Below, piece by piece: positions 27,934-35,949 of a stretch of DNA of 64,000 nt. Source of the stretch: JAGQYH01 sp041393015 (GTDB taxonomy: Bacteria > Bacteroidota > Bacteroidia > Chitinophagales > JADIYW01); NCBI GenBank assembly GCA_041393015.1, contig JAWKKV010000006.1, positions 124,001 to 188,000 on the forward strand, given 5' to 3'. Position 1 is the stretch's first letter; every line of letters starts with the position of its first letter. A program made the translations under genes and the position numbers. Below the pieces are notes generated by a model that did not search any database, was not told the DNA's origin, and saw only the letters and a program-made list of their open reading frames with translations.

Positions 27934-27983
27934 TTTTTACATGTAAAAAATGAATAGTAAATATAATATATTTGAGTATACTC
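27934..27983. promoter_or_regulatory. Palindromes upstream of the decayed operon
   Basis: TTTTTACATGTAAAAA (27934-27949) is a 16-bp perfect palindrome ending 6 bp before the first decayed start codon. GAGTATACTC (27974-27983) is a second perfect palindrome. Both could be operator sites for a regulator, now without a working target; AT-richness makes chance palindromes more likely than usual. Confidence 0.3.
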
Positions 27984-28078
27984 TCAAAATGAACAAATAT
28001 CCAATTTAAGAATTATTTTTTATTTTAGACTATCCTAGGGTTTCAATACAAAGCCTATTGAGTTCTGAGTTATATCTT

Positions 28079-28246
28079 CCATTGACTATCCTGCACAAGA
28101 AAATAAGAAATCATTAGTAAAACTCCTCATGACTAACATTTCATCAAATAATTATGATAAATGGATTAAAGTCTATAGTAAGCACCATTTATGTTTATTT
28201 AATTTAAAATTTTCAGACAAAGGAGAAAATTGTATAATAGTATAAT
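28079..28246 (+). pseudogene. Short open fragment, possible gene relic
   Basis: A stop-free plus-strand frame of about 55 codons (SIDYPAQENKKSLVK ... DKWIKVYSKHHL ... DKGENC) lies after a TGA, with no start codon at its beginning. Amino-acid composition looks protein-like, but the tract is so AT-rich and broken that this is weak. It ends inside the tandem repeat at 28232-28271. Confidence 0.25.
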
Positions 28247-28271
28247 TGTATAACTGTATAACTGTATAATA
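28232..28271. repeat. 8-bp tandem repeat, five copies
   Basis: Units GTATAATA, GTATAATT, GTATAACT, GTATAACT, GTATAATA in a row. It lies inside the degraded tract, not within an intact gene. Confidence 0.9.
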
Positions 28272-28359
28272 TTCCTTATTAACAAGGTTGGAAAATGATA
28301 ATTTATTCTAATAAACCCCATAAATAAAGGCTTTTAATAAAAATACTATATTTAATTTT

Positions 28360-28418
28360 GGGGTTACTCAGTTGGTAGAGTGCGACTGGCAGTCAAAGTC
28401 GGTTCGACCCCAAGTATT
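28360..28418 (+). pseudogene. tRNA-Ala(GGC) relic
   Basis: Recognisable pieces in tRNA order: GGGGTTA (acceptor), CTCAGTTGGTAGAG (D arm), GACTGGCAGTC (anticodon arm core, anticodon GGC) and GGTTCGACCCC (T arm). The total is only about 59 nt against about 74 for a working tRNA, with bases missing at the D-arm entry, the anticodon stem, the variable region and the T stem. The acceptor cannot close. It looks like a dead or partial copy, as left by an island that used tRNA-Ala as its attachment site. Confidence 0.7.
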
Positions 28419-28459
28419 GTTCGCGCAAACTGTGTAACAAATAACACATACTTAAACTG

Positions 28460-28660
28460 TTAATTATTACATAAATACTGCCATTTACCATCTATAAGCT
28501 CAATTAATTTTTCTTTTTGACCTTCAGAGTATTTTAACTCTATTTCATTATATCTTTTCTTGTGCCTGTCCATTCATTATATGAAGTTTTAAGCCAAAAG
28601 TTTGCATTCCTAAAATCCTTAATTCTTTGCAGTTCTTTTGATGTTTTGAATTAAAAGGAT
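28460..28660 (-). pseudogene. Degraded C-terminal gene fragment
   Basis: Minus-strand frames stitch to KDFRNANFWLKTSYNEWTG, then (after a frameshift) YNEIELKYSEGQKEKLIEL, then DGKWQYLCNN and a stop at 28460-28462. The upstream part is lost. The family is unrecognised. Together with the other relics it fills the gap between lpxB and the SRAP gene. Confidence 0.5.
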
Positions 28661-28749
28661 AAGCTTTTAATTTCAGTTAGTCATATATTTATTAGATGAT
28701 AGGTATGTAGATGAATGCCTTTCATTTTTTCACTCAAACAAAAATCTGA

Positions 28750-29517
28750 ATGTGCTACGATATTAAAACCATGAAACGTTCTCAATTGAAGAAGGCAAAA
28801 CATTTTGGTGACGACAAACAAGTGAAAGAATTAGAAAAAGAGCTGGAACAATTAGAACTATTGGACATTCATCATTCTTCTGGATTTGATCATCCTCAAT
28901 TATCTATAATAACGAATGATAAAGAGAAGCCATTCAAAATAGCTTCATGGGGTTTCATTCCATCATGGGCAAAAACATTAGAAGATGGTAAGCAATTCTG
29001 GAATAAAACGCTCAATGCACGAAGTGAGGAAATGTTTGAAAAGAATGCTTATCAATCTTCCGCAAAAAACAAAAGGTGCCTGATTGTTGTGGATGGATTT
29101 TATGAGCACCATCATTATGCAGGAAAAACTTACCCTTTTTTCATTCATGCTCAAGAACCCATTCTACTGGCAGGGCTTTGGAATGAAATCAAAACACCTG
29201 ATGGCGCAATGGTTACATTTTCTATTTGCACTACAAAAGGCAATTCTTTGTTAAAGAAGATTCACAATAACCCAAAAATGAATCAGGCAAGAATGCCGGT
29301 AATACTGAACGATGAATTGGGGAAAAAATATATTGAAATTGATGCAAATGATAAAGCCGGAAAAGATGAAGTATTGGAACTTTGCCAACCCAATAACATC
29401 CAACTTACAGCCTATCCAGTGCATGCTTTACGAGGTAAATATGGAACAGGAAACAAACCTGTCGCTTCAGAAGAATGGTTATATCTTGAGCTAGATTACA
29501 AAACTTTGATTGAATAA
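28750..29517 (+). CDS. SRAP domain protein (HMCES/YedK-type abasic-site DNA-protein crosslinker)
   Basis: 255 residues. The invariant Cys2 (MCYDI) forms a thiazolidine crosslink to abasic sites in single-stranded DNA. Conserved core: WGFIPSWAK, NARSEEMFEK (Asn and Arg), CLIVVDGFYEHHHY with the catalytic Glu, TYPFFI and RMPVIL. The catalytic His is usually two residues before RMP; here the likely His is in KIHNNPKM, ten residues earlier, so the loop has a short insertion. It protects abasic sites during replication. It stands alone next to the degraded tract but is itself intact and ordinary in codon use. Confidence 0.9.
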   Translation: MCYDIKTMKRSQLKKAKHFGDDKQVKELEKELEQLELLDIHHSSGFDHPQLSIITNDKEKPFKIASWGFIPSWAKTLEDGKQFWNKTLNARSEEMFEKNAYQSSAKNKRCLIVVDGFYEHHHYAGKTYPFFIHAQEPILLAGLWNEIKTPDGAMVTFSICTTKGNSLLKKIHNNPKMNQARMPVILNDELGKKYIEIDANDKAGKDEVLELCQPNNIQLTAYPVHALRGKYGTGNKPVASEEWLYLELDYKTLIE

Positions 29518-29608
29518 TGATTAGATAGGTTAGATTTTTCTACTCAACTTTACTCCTTCTGATCTTCATTCTTCAAAATAAAAAATTGAAAGCATTATCT
29601 TGTAAAGC

Positions 29609-30211
29609 ATGAGCATTCAACTACTAAAAACCAAAAAAGAATTAGCACAAGCTGCCACGGTTTTTAGTACATCCTTTTTAAATTATCCACTCTACACCTA
29701 TTTATTTCCTGATATTGATCAAAGAAAGAAACTCCTGCCAATTTTGTTTGAGATCTCTGCAACATATCTTTCGGAATTTGTTTACGGTATTACCCATGTT
29801 GGTTCTGTGCAGGCGGTATTACTAATGGATTCACCCAATAAAAAAGAGCCTTCTTTAAAATCATTGATTACAATTTTACGCAGATACGGCTATCGACTGC
29901 CTTTTAGAAAAAGTATCAAGATGCTATCCATTTTTAATAAAATTCATCAAGCTCAACCAAAATCTAACTTCTTTTACATCCAAACCATAGCGGTTGACCC
30001 AACTAATCAAGGTGGTGGTTTTGGAAAGGAGATCATTAATTTTGTGAAGGAATTAGCTGGAAATCAACCTATCTATTTGGAAACGAATGATGAGCTAAAT
30101 GTAGCTTATTATCAAAAAAGAGGTTTTGTTCTTTATAAAGAATTTATTTGCGATAAGAGCAAAGAGCTTAAGACATGGTCAATGATTTGGCCATCGAATA
30201 AATCCCACTAA
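29609..30211 (+). CDS. GNAT-family N-acetyltransferase
   Basis: 200 residues. The acetyl-CoA site is in FFYIQTIAVDPTNQGGGFGKEIINF (motif A, Q/RxxGxG form) and the C-terminal NVAYYQKRGFVLYKEFI is motif B. The N-terminal ~110 residues are more variable. The substrate is unknown. Single gene between SRAP and the SpecificRecomb gene. Confidence 0.82.
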   Translation: MSIQLLKTKKELAQAATVFSTSFLNYPLYTYLFPDIDQRKKLLPILFEISATYLSEFVYGITHVGSVQAVLLMDSPNKKEPSLKSLITILRRYGYRLPFRKSIKMLSIFNKIHQAQPKSNFFYIQTIAVDPTNQGGGFGKEIINFVKELAGNQPIYLETNDELNVAYYQKRGFVLYKEFICDKSKELKTWSMIWPSNKSH

Positions 30212-30328
30212 AAATCTGATTTATACTTTTTTATGATAGAAATTTTATTTTTATTTCTATTTTCCAAGCTTATATATTGACTTGTTTCTTCAATTCAATA
30301 AACTTTTCACTAAATCACTTTTTCTATT

Positions 30329-32053
30329 TTGAAACTTAAATTCTATTCTTTCTTTACTAAATATTCTTTGCTTGAAAGCTATGGGTTTATGTCTGGCTTT
30401 ACCAGCAGAATCTTTAGGAAACTTATCCCTCGAGTAGCAGAAGAAGATTCATTTGAGTTTTATTTAAAGAGATCACAATTTAAACGTGGAGATTATCGAG
30501 TGGCTTCTGATATTTTAAGTGCTTTTTTAGTCAATCCCGAGCATAAAGCAGCTATTATCAACGATTTAAATAAAGCTATTGCTGCTTTAACAACAAAAGT
30601 GGTGTCATTCGGATTGGATCATGAATTTCAATCTTACTTCAAAAGACTAAATATAAATTCTGAATGCTATCAGAAATTGATCTTCCAAATCAAGGATCTT
30701 TCTCAATTGGATCATTCTGATATCTTAAAAATAAAAGAATATCTAGATCAGATTTCACAAACCATTATTGAACTTCGAAGGAATAAAAATGTCATTGGAA
30801 CATCATTGCATTTAACAATGGTTACTAGGCGAATTTTGGATTATATCCATCGTGCAAAAGAACTTCTAGACTTAAAAAGTGATATTGATAATATTGATAA
30901 ATGGCAAGAATTAATTGTTGACTATGCTAGTTTTCAGTCGACACAAAATTCATTACGCAAATACCTTAATGCTCATGTTGATTTATTAGCGCTAGAAGTA
31001 GTTGAACACACCTCTCAAAAAGGAGAGGAATATGTTGCTAGTAATGCAAAAGAGTATAATAAGTTCTTTAGAAAAGGTTTGTTAGGCGGAGCTATTATTG
31101 CTGTTTTTGCACTTTTTAAAATACTTATTGATGCACACCTATCCATCACTCTACCGCGCGCTTTTTTATATAGTTTAAATTATGCTTCTTGCTTTTTATT
31201 GGTAAAATTCTTAGGCGGAACAATTGCCACCAAACAACCCGCTATGACGGCCTCCACTATTATCAAACACATTGATAAAGACGATGACTTAAGATTAGAT
31301 GCTATTCAAGACATAATCATATTACTTAGAAAAGTTGCTCGTAGTCAGTTTATTTCATTGATTGGAAATTTCTTAATGGCATTTTCAGTATCCTGTCTTA
31401 TTGCATTTATATTGTCGTTAGGCTTTACAGATAATCCTGTTTCAATTAAAAAATCAAATTATCTTATTCAACAAGTCTTTCCATTTTCTGGAGGAGGAAT
31501 ATTTTATGCCGCCATTGCCGGTGTTTTCTTAGCCTTATCCGGTTTTATCTCAGGCTATTTTGACAATCGTGTTATTGCTTCCAATTTACCTTATAGAATT
31601 AAACACCATAGACCTCTTTCAAAAATTACTTCAAAAAAAATGAGGGATAAAATTTCAAATTACATTGAAAAAAGTCTTGGTGTAATCGCTGGTAATGTTA
31701 GTCTTGGATTTTTTCTTGGGTCAGCATTTTTGTTATCCTATTTTTTACCATTGAGTATTGATATCAGGCATATTGCATTCAGTTCTGCCAATGTTGGCTA
31801 TGCGATTATTAATAATGCCTTTAGTGTAAGTACCATTCTATTAGCCTTGGTTAGCGTTCTAATTATTGGTTTCGTCAATTTTACGGTAAGCTTTTCAATT
31901 ACCTTTACTCTCGCTTTAAAATCGAGGGGTATTACTCTAAAAGATTTAGGTCAGTTAATTAAATTAAGCATCAATGATATAATTAGGAATCCTTTGGACT
32001 ATTTGATCATTAGAAAAAACCAATCGTTAGAGTCAAATAGTAATAATTATTAA
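30329..32053 (+). CDS. SpecificRecomb (PF10136-type) polytopic membrane protein
   Basis: 574 residues from a TTG start at 30329; the next ATG (30389) would cut into the apparently conserved N-terminal helical region. About 250 soluble helical residues come first, then at least five membrane segments beginning LLGGAIIAVFALFKILI. Family signatures are LNYASCFLLVKFLGG, TIATKQPAMTAS and FLALSGFISGYFDNRVI. The family was named site-specific recombinase after the gonococcal Gcr, but it is an integral membrane protein with no recombinase motif here, so that function is doubtful. Not evidence of a mobile element. Confidence 0.78.
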   Translation: MKLKFYSFFTKYSLLESYGFMSGFTSRIFRKLIPRVAEEDSFEFYLKRSQFKRGDYRVASDILSAFLVNPEHKAAIINDLNKAIAALTTKVVSFGLDHEFQSYFKRLNINSECYQKLIFQIKDLSQLDHSDILKIKEYLDQISQTIIELRRNKNVIGTSLHLTMVTRRILDYIHRAKELLDLKSDIDNIDKWQELIVDYASFQSTQNSLRKYLNAHVDLLALEVVEHTSQKGEEYVASNAKEYNKFFRKGLLGGAIIAVFALFKILIDAHLSITLPRAFLYSLNYASCFLLVKFLGGTIATKQPAMTASTIIKHIDKDDDLRLDAIQDIIILLRKVARSQFISLIGNFLMAFSVSCLIAFILSLGFTDNPVSIKKSNYLIQQVFPFSGGGIFYAAIAGVFLALSGFISGYFDNRVIASNLPYRIKHHRPLSKITSKKMRDKISNYIEKSLGVIAGNVSLGFFLGSAFLLSYFLPLSIDIRHIAFSSANVGYAIINNAFSVSTILLALVSVLIIGFVNFTVSFSITFTLALKSRGITLKDLGQLIKLSINDIIRNPLDYLIIRKNQSLESNSNNY

Positions 32054-32073
32054 ATTCTCCTTTTCAAAGTTTC

Positions 32074-32550
32074 TCAAACTACCCTATTTTTAAAACAAGG
32101 AAATTTTTCGTCAGCATAAATATCAACGTAATTTCTTGTTGGAATTCTAACACTTTGCTGTATTCTTTGTAAAAACACTGATTTAGCAACCACAAAGAAT
32201 GTTTGTTTTTTTGTGTTAACTCCTCTATCGAAGTAAATATCAATTGCCATAATGGTATGTTCTCTAGTATCGAAATCGGGGTGATACAAGCCAAACTCTT
32301 CTTTATCAGACAATCGTATTAATTCATCACCCTGAATGTCCGTGTCTCGCCATTCATAGGGTAAATTAAAAAATATAACCCCACGAAATTCAATATCAAA
32401 ATCTCGATAATAAATTCTATCAAAGCTACAGGATAGCATCAAATAATCTTTATCATAATAGTGAATCCAAAAGCCATCCCACATATTATGAATTGGAAGA
32501 TTTCGATTGATCTCTTTGATGGTATCTATTGTAATGAAAGGTTGATCCAT
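32074..32550 (-). CDS. Hypothetical protein
   Basis: 158 residues, no signal peptide or membrane helix. Rich in aromatic and acidic residues (DGFWIHYYDKDYLML, FDIEFRGVIFFNLPYEW, DTREHTIMAIDIYFD), suggesting a compact beta-rich cytoplasmic fold. I do not recognise it. It overlaps nothing, converges with the SpecificRecomb gene and is followed on the same strand by the beta-barrel-like gene 36 bp upstream. Coding potential is supported by length and by the composition of the frame. Confidence 0.6.
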   Translation of the reverse strand: MDQPFITIDTIKEINRNLPIHNMWDGFWIHYYDKDYLMLSCSFDRIYYRDFDIEFRGVIFFNLPYEWRDTDIQGDELIRLSDKEEFGLYHPDFDTREHTIMAIDIYFDRGVNTKKQTFFVVAKSVFLQRIQQSVRIPTRNYVDIYADEKFPCFKNRVV

Positions 32551-32586
32551 TAATTTTTTAAATCCAAAATAAATTTAAAATTCCTT

Positions 32587-33225
32587 TTAATCAACCGATA
32601 GATTTTCATTCATTCTATTTTTCCGCTTCTCAAATCGGTAAGCAATGGTAATTTTCAAAGATTCTGTATTTACAGTTGACCAAAAGCTATTAGTGACAAT
32701 ATGAGCTACTTTTTTTGTATCTGAGTTAGAAGATGAAACATTTCGATATTGGTATCCCAAAGAAGGAACAAACTCTATACTAAAATTCACTTGGTCTTTT
32801 AAAATGTAGCTAAAACCAACAGGAATACCGATACCTCCTCGAATACTTCTGTCTTTTGCTAAATCAAATTCATCTTGAACAGCAACTTCATTTCTAGTAC
32901 TTGTAAATCCAATAATGGCATCTACTCCAAAATAAATAGAAAACTCATCGGTTATTGGTTTTCTAATTTCTCTTCCAAAACCAAATTCCATTCTAAAATT
33001 CCTTCGATCTAATACAATGGAATCTCGACTTGTTTTGTCGGCATTACCTATAAAAGTTAAGGCTCCTAATCGCCAAACTCGATTCGGTTCTGATTCAAAC
33101 TTAGCGGACAATCCAAATGAATTAAATCCACTTAAGGAAAATCCGACTTCATTTTTAAGTTCATTTTGAGCATTCAATGTGAATACTAATGCAATAAACA
33201 AAAGTGATAAGACTACTTTTCTCAT
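32587..33225 (-). CDS. Secreted, outer-membrane beta-barrel-like protein
   Basis: 212 residues with a clear signal peptide (VVLSLLFIALVFTLNA-Q). The rest alternates amphipathic strands: VGFSLSGFNSFGLSAKF, RMEFGFGREIRKP, FSIYFGVDAIIGF, GIGIPVGFSYILKD, VNFSIEFVPSLGYQYR and LKITIAYRFEKRK, about eight to ten strands, like small OmpW/OmpA-type barrels. The C-terminus is not the classical aromatic one because a short charged tail follows (NRMNENLSVD). Function unknown. Confidence 0.7.
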   Translation of the reverse strand: MRKVVLSLLFIALVFTLNAQNELKNEVGFSLSGFNSFGLSAKFESEPNRVWRLGALTFIGNADKTSRDSIVLDRRNFRMEFGFGREIRKPITDEFSIYFGVDAIIGFTSTRNEVAVQDEFDLAKDRSIRGGIGIPVGFSYILKDQVNFSIEFVPSLGYQYRNVSSSNSDTKKVAHIVTNSFWSTVNTESLKITIAYRFEKRKNRMNENLSVD

Positions 33226-33381
33226 TTTTTAATTTTTGAGGTGATAAAAAGTCTTACATTTTTGTTCCCATACTGAATAATGAATATTCAGCTCCCATTA
33301 AATAGAGTTCTAAATTATATGTTTCGTTGCTTACGCTCAATCAATAGGAAACAATATATTTGATGATATTCTTTAAATCAA

Positions 33382-34212
33382 ATGAAAAAGAACTACCAAC
33401 TTGCTACTATTCTATTAATCATTCTATTTGTAATACCAATAGCTATACTTAGCTATACATTTAAAAGCGATAACATTTGGTCGGGTTTAACTTTAGGCGT
33501 AGCAGGAATGTATGAAGAATATTGCGAGCTCAATAGAATGGAAGATTTTCTGCGAGAAAGAATGAATAGCTGGTCGAATTTAGCTTTTGTTTGGTTTGGT
33601 TTAGTATGCTTGTTAAATGGACTGCGACCCAATCAGAATAGAAAAAACAAAAATGTTATCCATCAATATCCTGTCTTATCTGTTTTTACCGGACTTTCTT
33701 TTATGTATTTAGGCATTGGGAGTTTTTTATATCATGCCGCCTTAACCCGATTCACTCAATTATTGGACGTTGCAGGAACATATGCGGCCGTTAACGCTAT
33801 AGTTGGCTTAGGCATTTTGTCTGTCCTCCAAATTTATCTTCCAAAAGATAAAAAAGGACCAGTAGGTTTAATGATCGTTTTAATAATTATAGCTGATGTT
33901 TTTTTCTTTGTCTACAAATGGCAGTTAGATGCTAATGTAGTGCTCCCTATTATGGTCGTTATATTATTGATGGTCACTATCGGAGTTTCTATTTCCAAAC
34001 ACTTAAAAGGAAATTTGATATTAGCTATTTTGGGATTTATAGCTGTTTGTGTAGCTTTTTACATTCGAAATTTAGATGTCAACAAAGTGTTTTGCAATCC
34101 TGAAAGTTTGTTACAAGGCCATTCTATTTGGCATTTGCTCACCGGTTCAAGTTTGTTTTTGATGTACAATTATTTTAGAGGAATATCGATTAAAACAGAG
34201 TTTCAAACATAA
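33382..34212 (+). CDS. Alkaline-ceramidase-like (CREST superfamily) membrane hydrolase
   Basis: 276 residues, seven predicted helices. CREST metal-site residues are in place: YEEYCELNR after helix 1, SFLYHAALTRFTQLLDVAG (Ser, His and Asp) and a late GHSIWHLLTGSS with two His. In ceramidases the site hydrolyses the amide of ceramide. Many Bacteroidota make sphingolipids, so turnover of ceramide or a related amide lipid is a reasonable but untested role. A TATATTTG box at 33355-33362 lies 19 bp before the ATG. The 3' end overlaps the converging DUF218 gene by 10 bp. Confidence 0.78.
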   Translation: MKKNYQLATILLIILFVIPIAILSYTFKSDNIWSGLTLGVAGMYEEYCELNRMEDFLRERMNSWSNLAFVWFGLVCLLNGLRPNQNRKNKNVIHQYPVLSVFTGLSFMYLGIGSFLYHAALTRFTQLLDVAGTYAAVNAIVGLGILSVLQIYLPKDKKGPVGLMIVLIIIADVFFFVYKWQLDANVVLPIMVVILLMVTIGVSISKHLKGNLILAILGFIAVCVAFYIRNLDVNKVFCNPESLLQGHSIWHLLTGSSLFLMYNYFRGISIKTEFQT

Positions 34213-34979
34213 CCTCTAACCTTATAAATCAAATAGCCGAAAATTTCATGCGATATAATTTCCCAATATTCTAATGCATAAGGATCGGGAAGTATCCATT
34301 TGGAATTAAAAATTTTAGGCTCTTCTGTAGCTCTTTTTGTAGTAGAGTATGGCGTTACCGGTATTCCTTGCTTTTCAAAACAAGCCACTCCCCTTCGCAA
34401 ATGAGAAGCTGACGTGATTAATAAAAAATCTCTATCGTTTATATCATCAAAGCGCTCTCTTAAAATTTCGGCCGTAAATACCGCGTTTTCATGTGTATTG
34501 TTTGACTTATTTTCTATGATGATATCTTCATTCGGAATATCTATTTTCAATAAATATTGACGAATCAAATTCGCTTCCTTAAAAGATGGCAATTGAATCA
34601 TTCCAGAACCTGAGGTAATCAATATCTTTTCAATCTTACCCGACTTATAAAGATCAATGGTCTGAAATAAACGGTCCCCGTTCTGATTAAAGTTAATGAC
34701 AGTAGAATCGGATTTAAAGCTAACCATTCCACCCAATAAAATCCCGACATCAAAAGGTTCTACAATATCATTTCTACCAATACTTTCAATCTCCACAAAG
34801 CTCAAAACCTTACTTGCAATAAATCCATTTGTAAAAAAAAGTAGCACCGCTAATGTAATACCCACTCTTTTTTTCTTTTTCAATGCATCTTTCGTAAAAA
34901 AAGCAAGGATAGTAAAAAATACAATCCAATTGATTGGACTTAATACAAAGGCTAAAACTTTAGATATGATGAAAAACAT
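34203..34979 (-). CDS. DUF218 (ElyC/SanA/YdcF-type) envelope protein
   Basis: 258 residues. Two N-terminal membrane helices (about 5-50) precede a DUF218 domain: VGILLGGMV, NGDRLFQTIDLYKSGKI, ILITSGSG, EANLIRQYLL, ENKSNNTHENAVFTAE and LLITSASHLRRGVACFEKQG. The order and the Asn-Thr-x-Glu-Asn motif match ElyC, which affects peptidoglycan/ECA lipid-carrier homeostasis in E. coli. It overlaps the ceramidase-like gene tail-to-tail by 10 bp and follows the 3-hydroxyacyl-CoA dehydrogenase gene by 17 bp on the same strand. Confidence 0.84.
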   Translation of the reverse strand: MFFIISKVLAFVLSPINWIVFFTILAFFTKDALKKKKRVGITLAVLLFFTNGFIASKVLSFVEIESIGRNDIVEPFDVGILLGGMVSFKSDSTVINFNQNGDRLFQTIDLYKSGKIEKILITSGSGMIQLPSFKEANLIRQYLLKIDIPNEDIIIENKSNNTHENAVFTAEILRERFDDINDRDFLLITSASHLRRGVACFEKQGIPVTPYSTTKRATEEPKIFNSKWILPDPYALEYWEIISHEIFGYLIYKVRGYV

Positions 34980-34996
34980 GATTAGAATTAAATAGC

Positions 34997-35887
34997 TTAT
35001 TTAAACTGTTGGCTTACAACTGCTTCTTTCATTCCTTTACTATAGTCGTAAAAACCCTCTCCCGTTTTTGCCCCTAAATAGCCCGCAGTCACCATATTCA
35101 CCAGTAATGGACATGGTGCATATTTTGGATTGCCAAAGCCATCATACAATACTCTCATAATCGACAAACAAACATCTAGTCCAATAAAATCGGCTAATTG
35201 TAACGGCCCCATCGGATGAGCCATTCCCAATTTCATGACGGTATCAATTTCTTCTACACCAGCTACACCTTCATGCAAGGTCAAAATAGCTTCATTAATC
35301 ATTGGCATTAAAATTCTATTGGCAACAAATCCAGGATAATCGTTTACCTCCACTGGGCTTTTCCCTAGCGCTTTTGATAATTCCATAACCGCTTCTGTCA
35401 CTTCATCTGAAGTAGCATAGCCTCTAATGATCTCTACCAACTTCATAATGGGAACAGGATTCATAAAATGCATCCCAATTACTTTATCCGGTCGCTTGGT
35501 TACTGCTGCCATTTTTGTAATAGATATAGAAGAAGTATTGGTCGCCAAAATAGCATTCGCCGGTGCCAATTCATCCATATTCTTAAAAATCTTCAATTTA
35601 AGATCTACATTTTCTGTCGCTGCTTCCACCACGATATCTCTATCGGCTAAAGCCGTTTCTACTGATACATAAGTTTGAATTCTAGCTAAAGTAGCTTCCT
35701 TATCTTGCTCAGAAATTCTTTCTTTTCTGATTAATCTATCTAAGTTAGATTCAATGGTTTTCAATGCTTTTTGTAAGGCATCTTCAGAAATATCAATTAA
35801 ATTAACTTGATAACCACTTTGTGCGAAAACATGTGCAATACCATTTCCCATGGTGCCCGCTCCTATTACTGCTACTTTCTTAATCAT
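34997..35887 (-). CDS. hbd: 3-hydroxybutyryl-CoA / 3-hydroxyacyl-CoA dehydrogenase
   Basis: 296 residues, single-domain-pair form (no hydratase fusion). NAD site VIGAGTMGNGIAHVFA; catalytic His/Glu region in NTSSISIT and GMHFMNPVPIMKLVEIIRG; C-terminal dimer domain NRILMPMINEAILTLHEG and MGPLQLADFIGLDVCLSIM. It oxidises 3-hydroxyacyl-CoA to 3-ketoacyl-CoA and fits beta-oxidation with the enoyl-CoA hydratase at 47.3 kb and the dehydrogenases at 58-61 kb. Short- versus long-chain preference is not resolved. Confidence 0.93.
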   Translation of the reverse strand: MIKKVAVIGAGTMGNGIAHVFAQSGYQVNLIDISEDALQKALKTIESNLDRLIRKERISEQDKEATLARIQTYVSVETALADRDIVVEAATENVDLKLKIFKNMDELAPANAILATNTSSISITKMAAVTKRPDKVIGMHFMNPVPIMKLVEIIRGYATSDEVTEAVMELSKALGKSPVEVNDYPGFVANRILMPMINEAILTLHEGVAGVEEIDTVMKLGMAHPMGPLQLADFIGLDVCLSIMRVLYDGFGNPKYAPCPLLVNMVTAGYLGAKTGEGFYDYSKGMKEAVVSQQFK

Positions 35888-35949
35888 TTTGGTGTTACTT
35901 TTGTTATGGTATTAAATTGAATACTTGCAAAGCTGCAAAAATAATTTTT

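Noticed and set aside
28360..28418. Functional tRNA-Ala
   Set aside because: About 15 nt are missing and the acceptor and T stems do not close; recorded as a relic.
25735..28749. Lesions caused only by indel sequencing error
   Set aside because: Many breaks are substitution stops in otherwise aligned frames, and the rest of the window has clean frames; raw reads would settle it.
30329..32053. Site-specific recombinase marking a mobile element
   Set aside because: It is a polytopic membrane protein without recombinase motifs, att sites or repeats around it.
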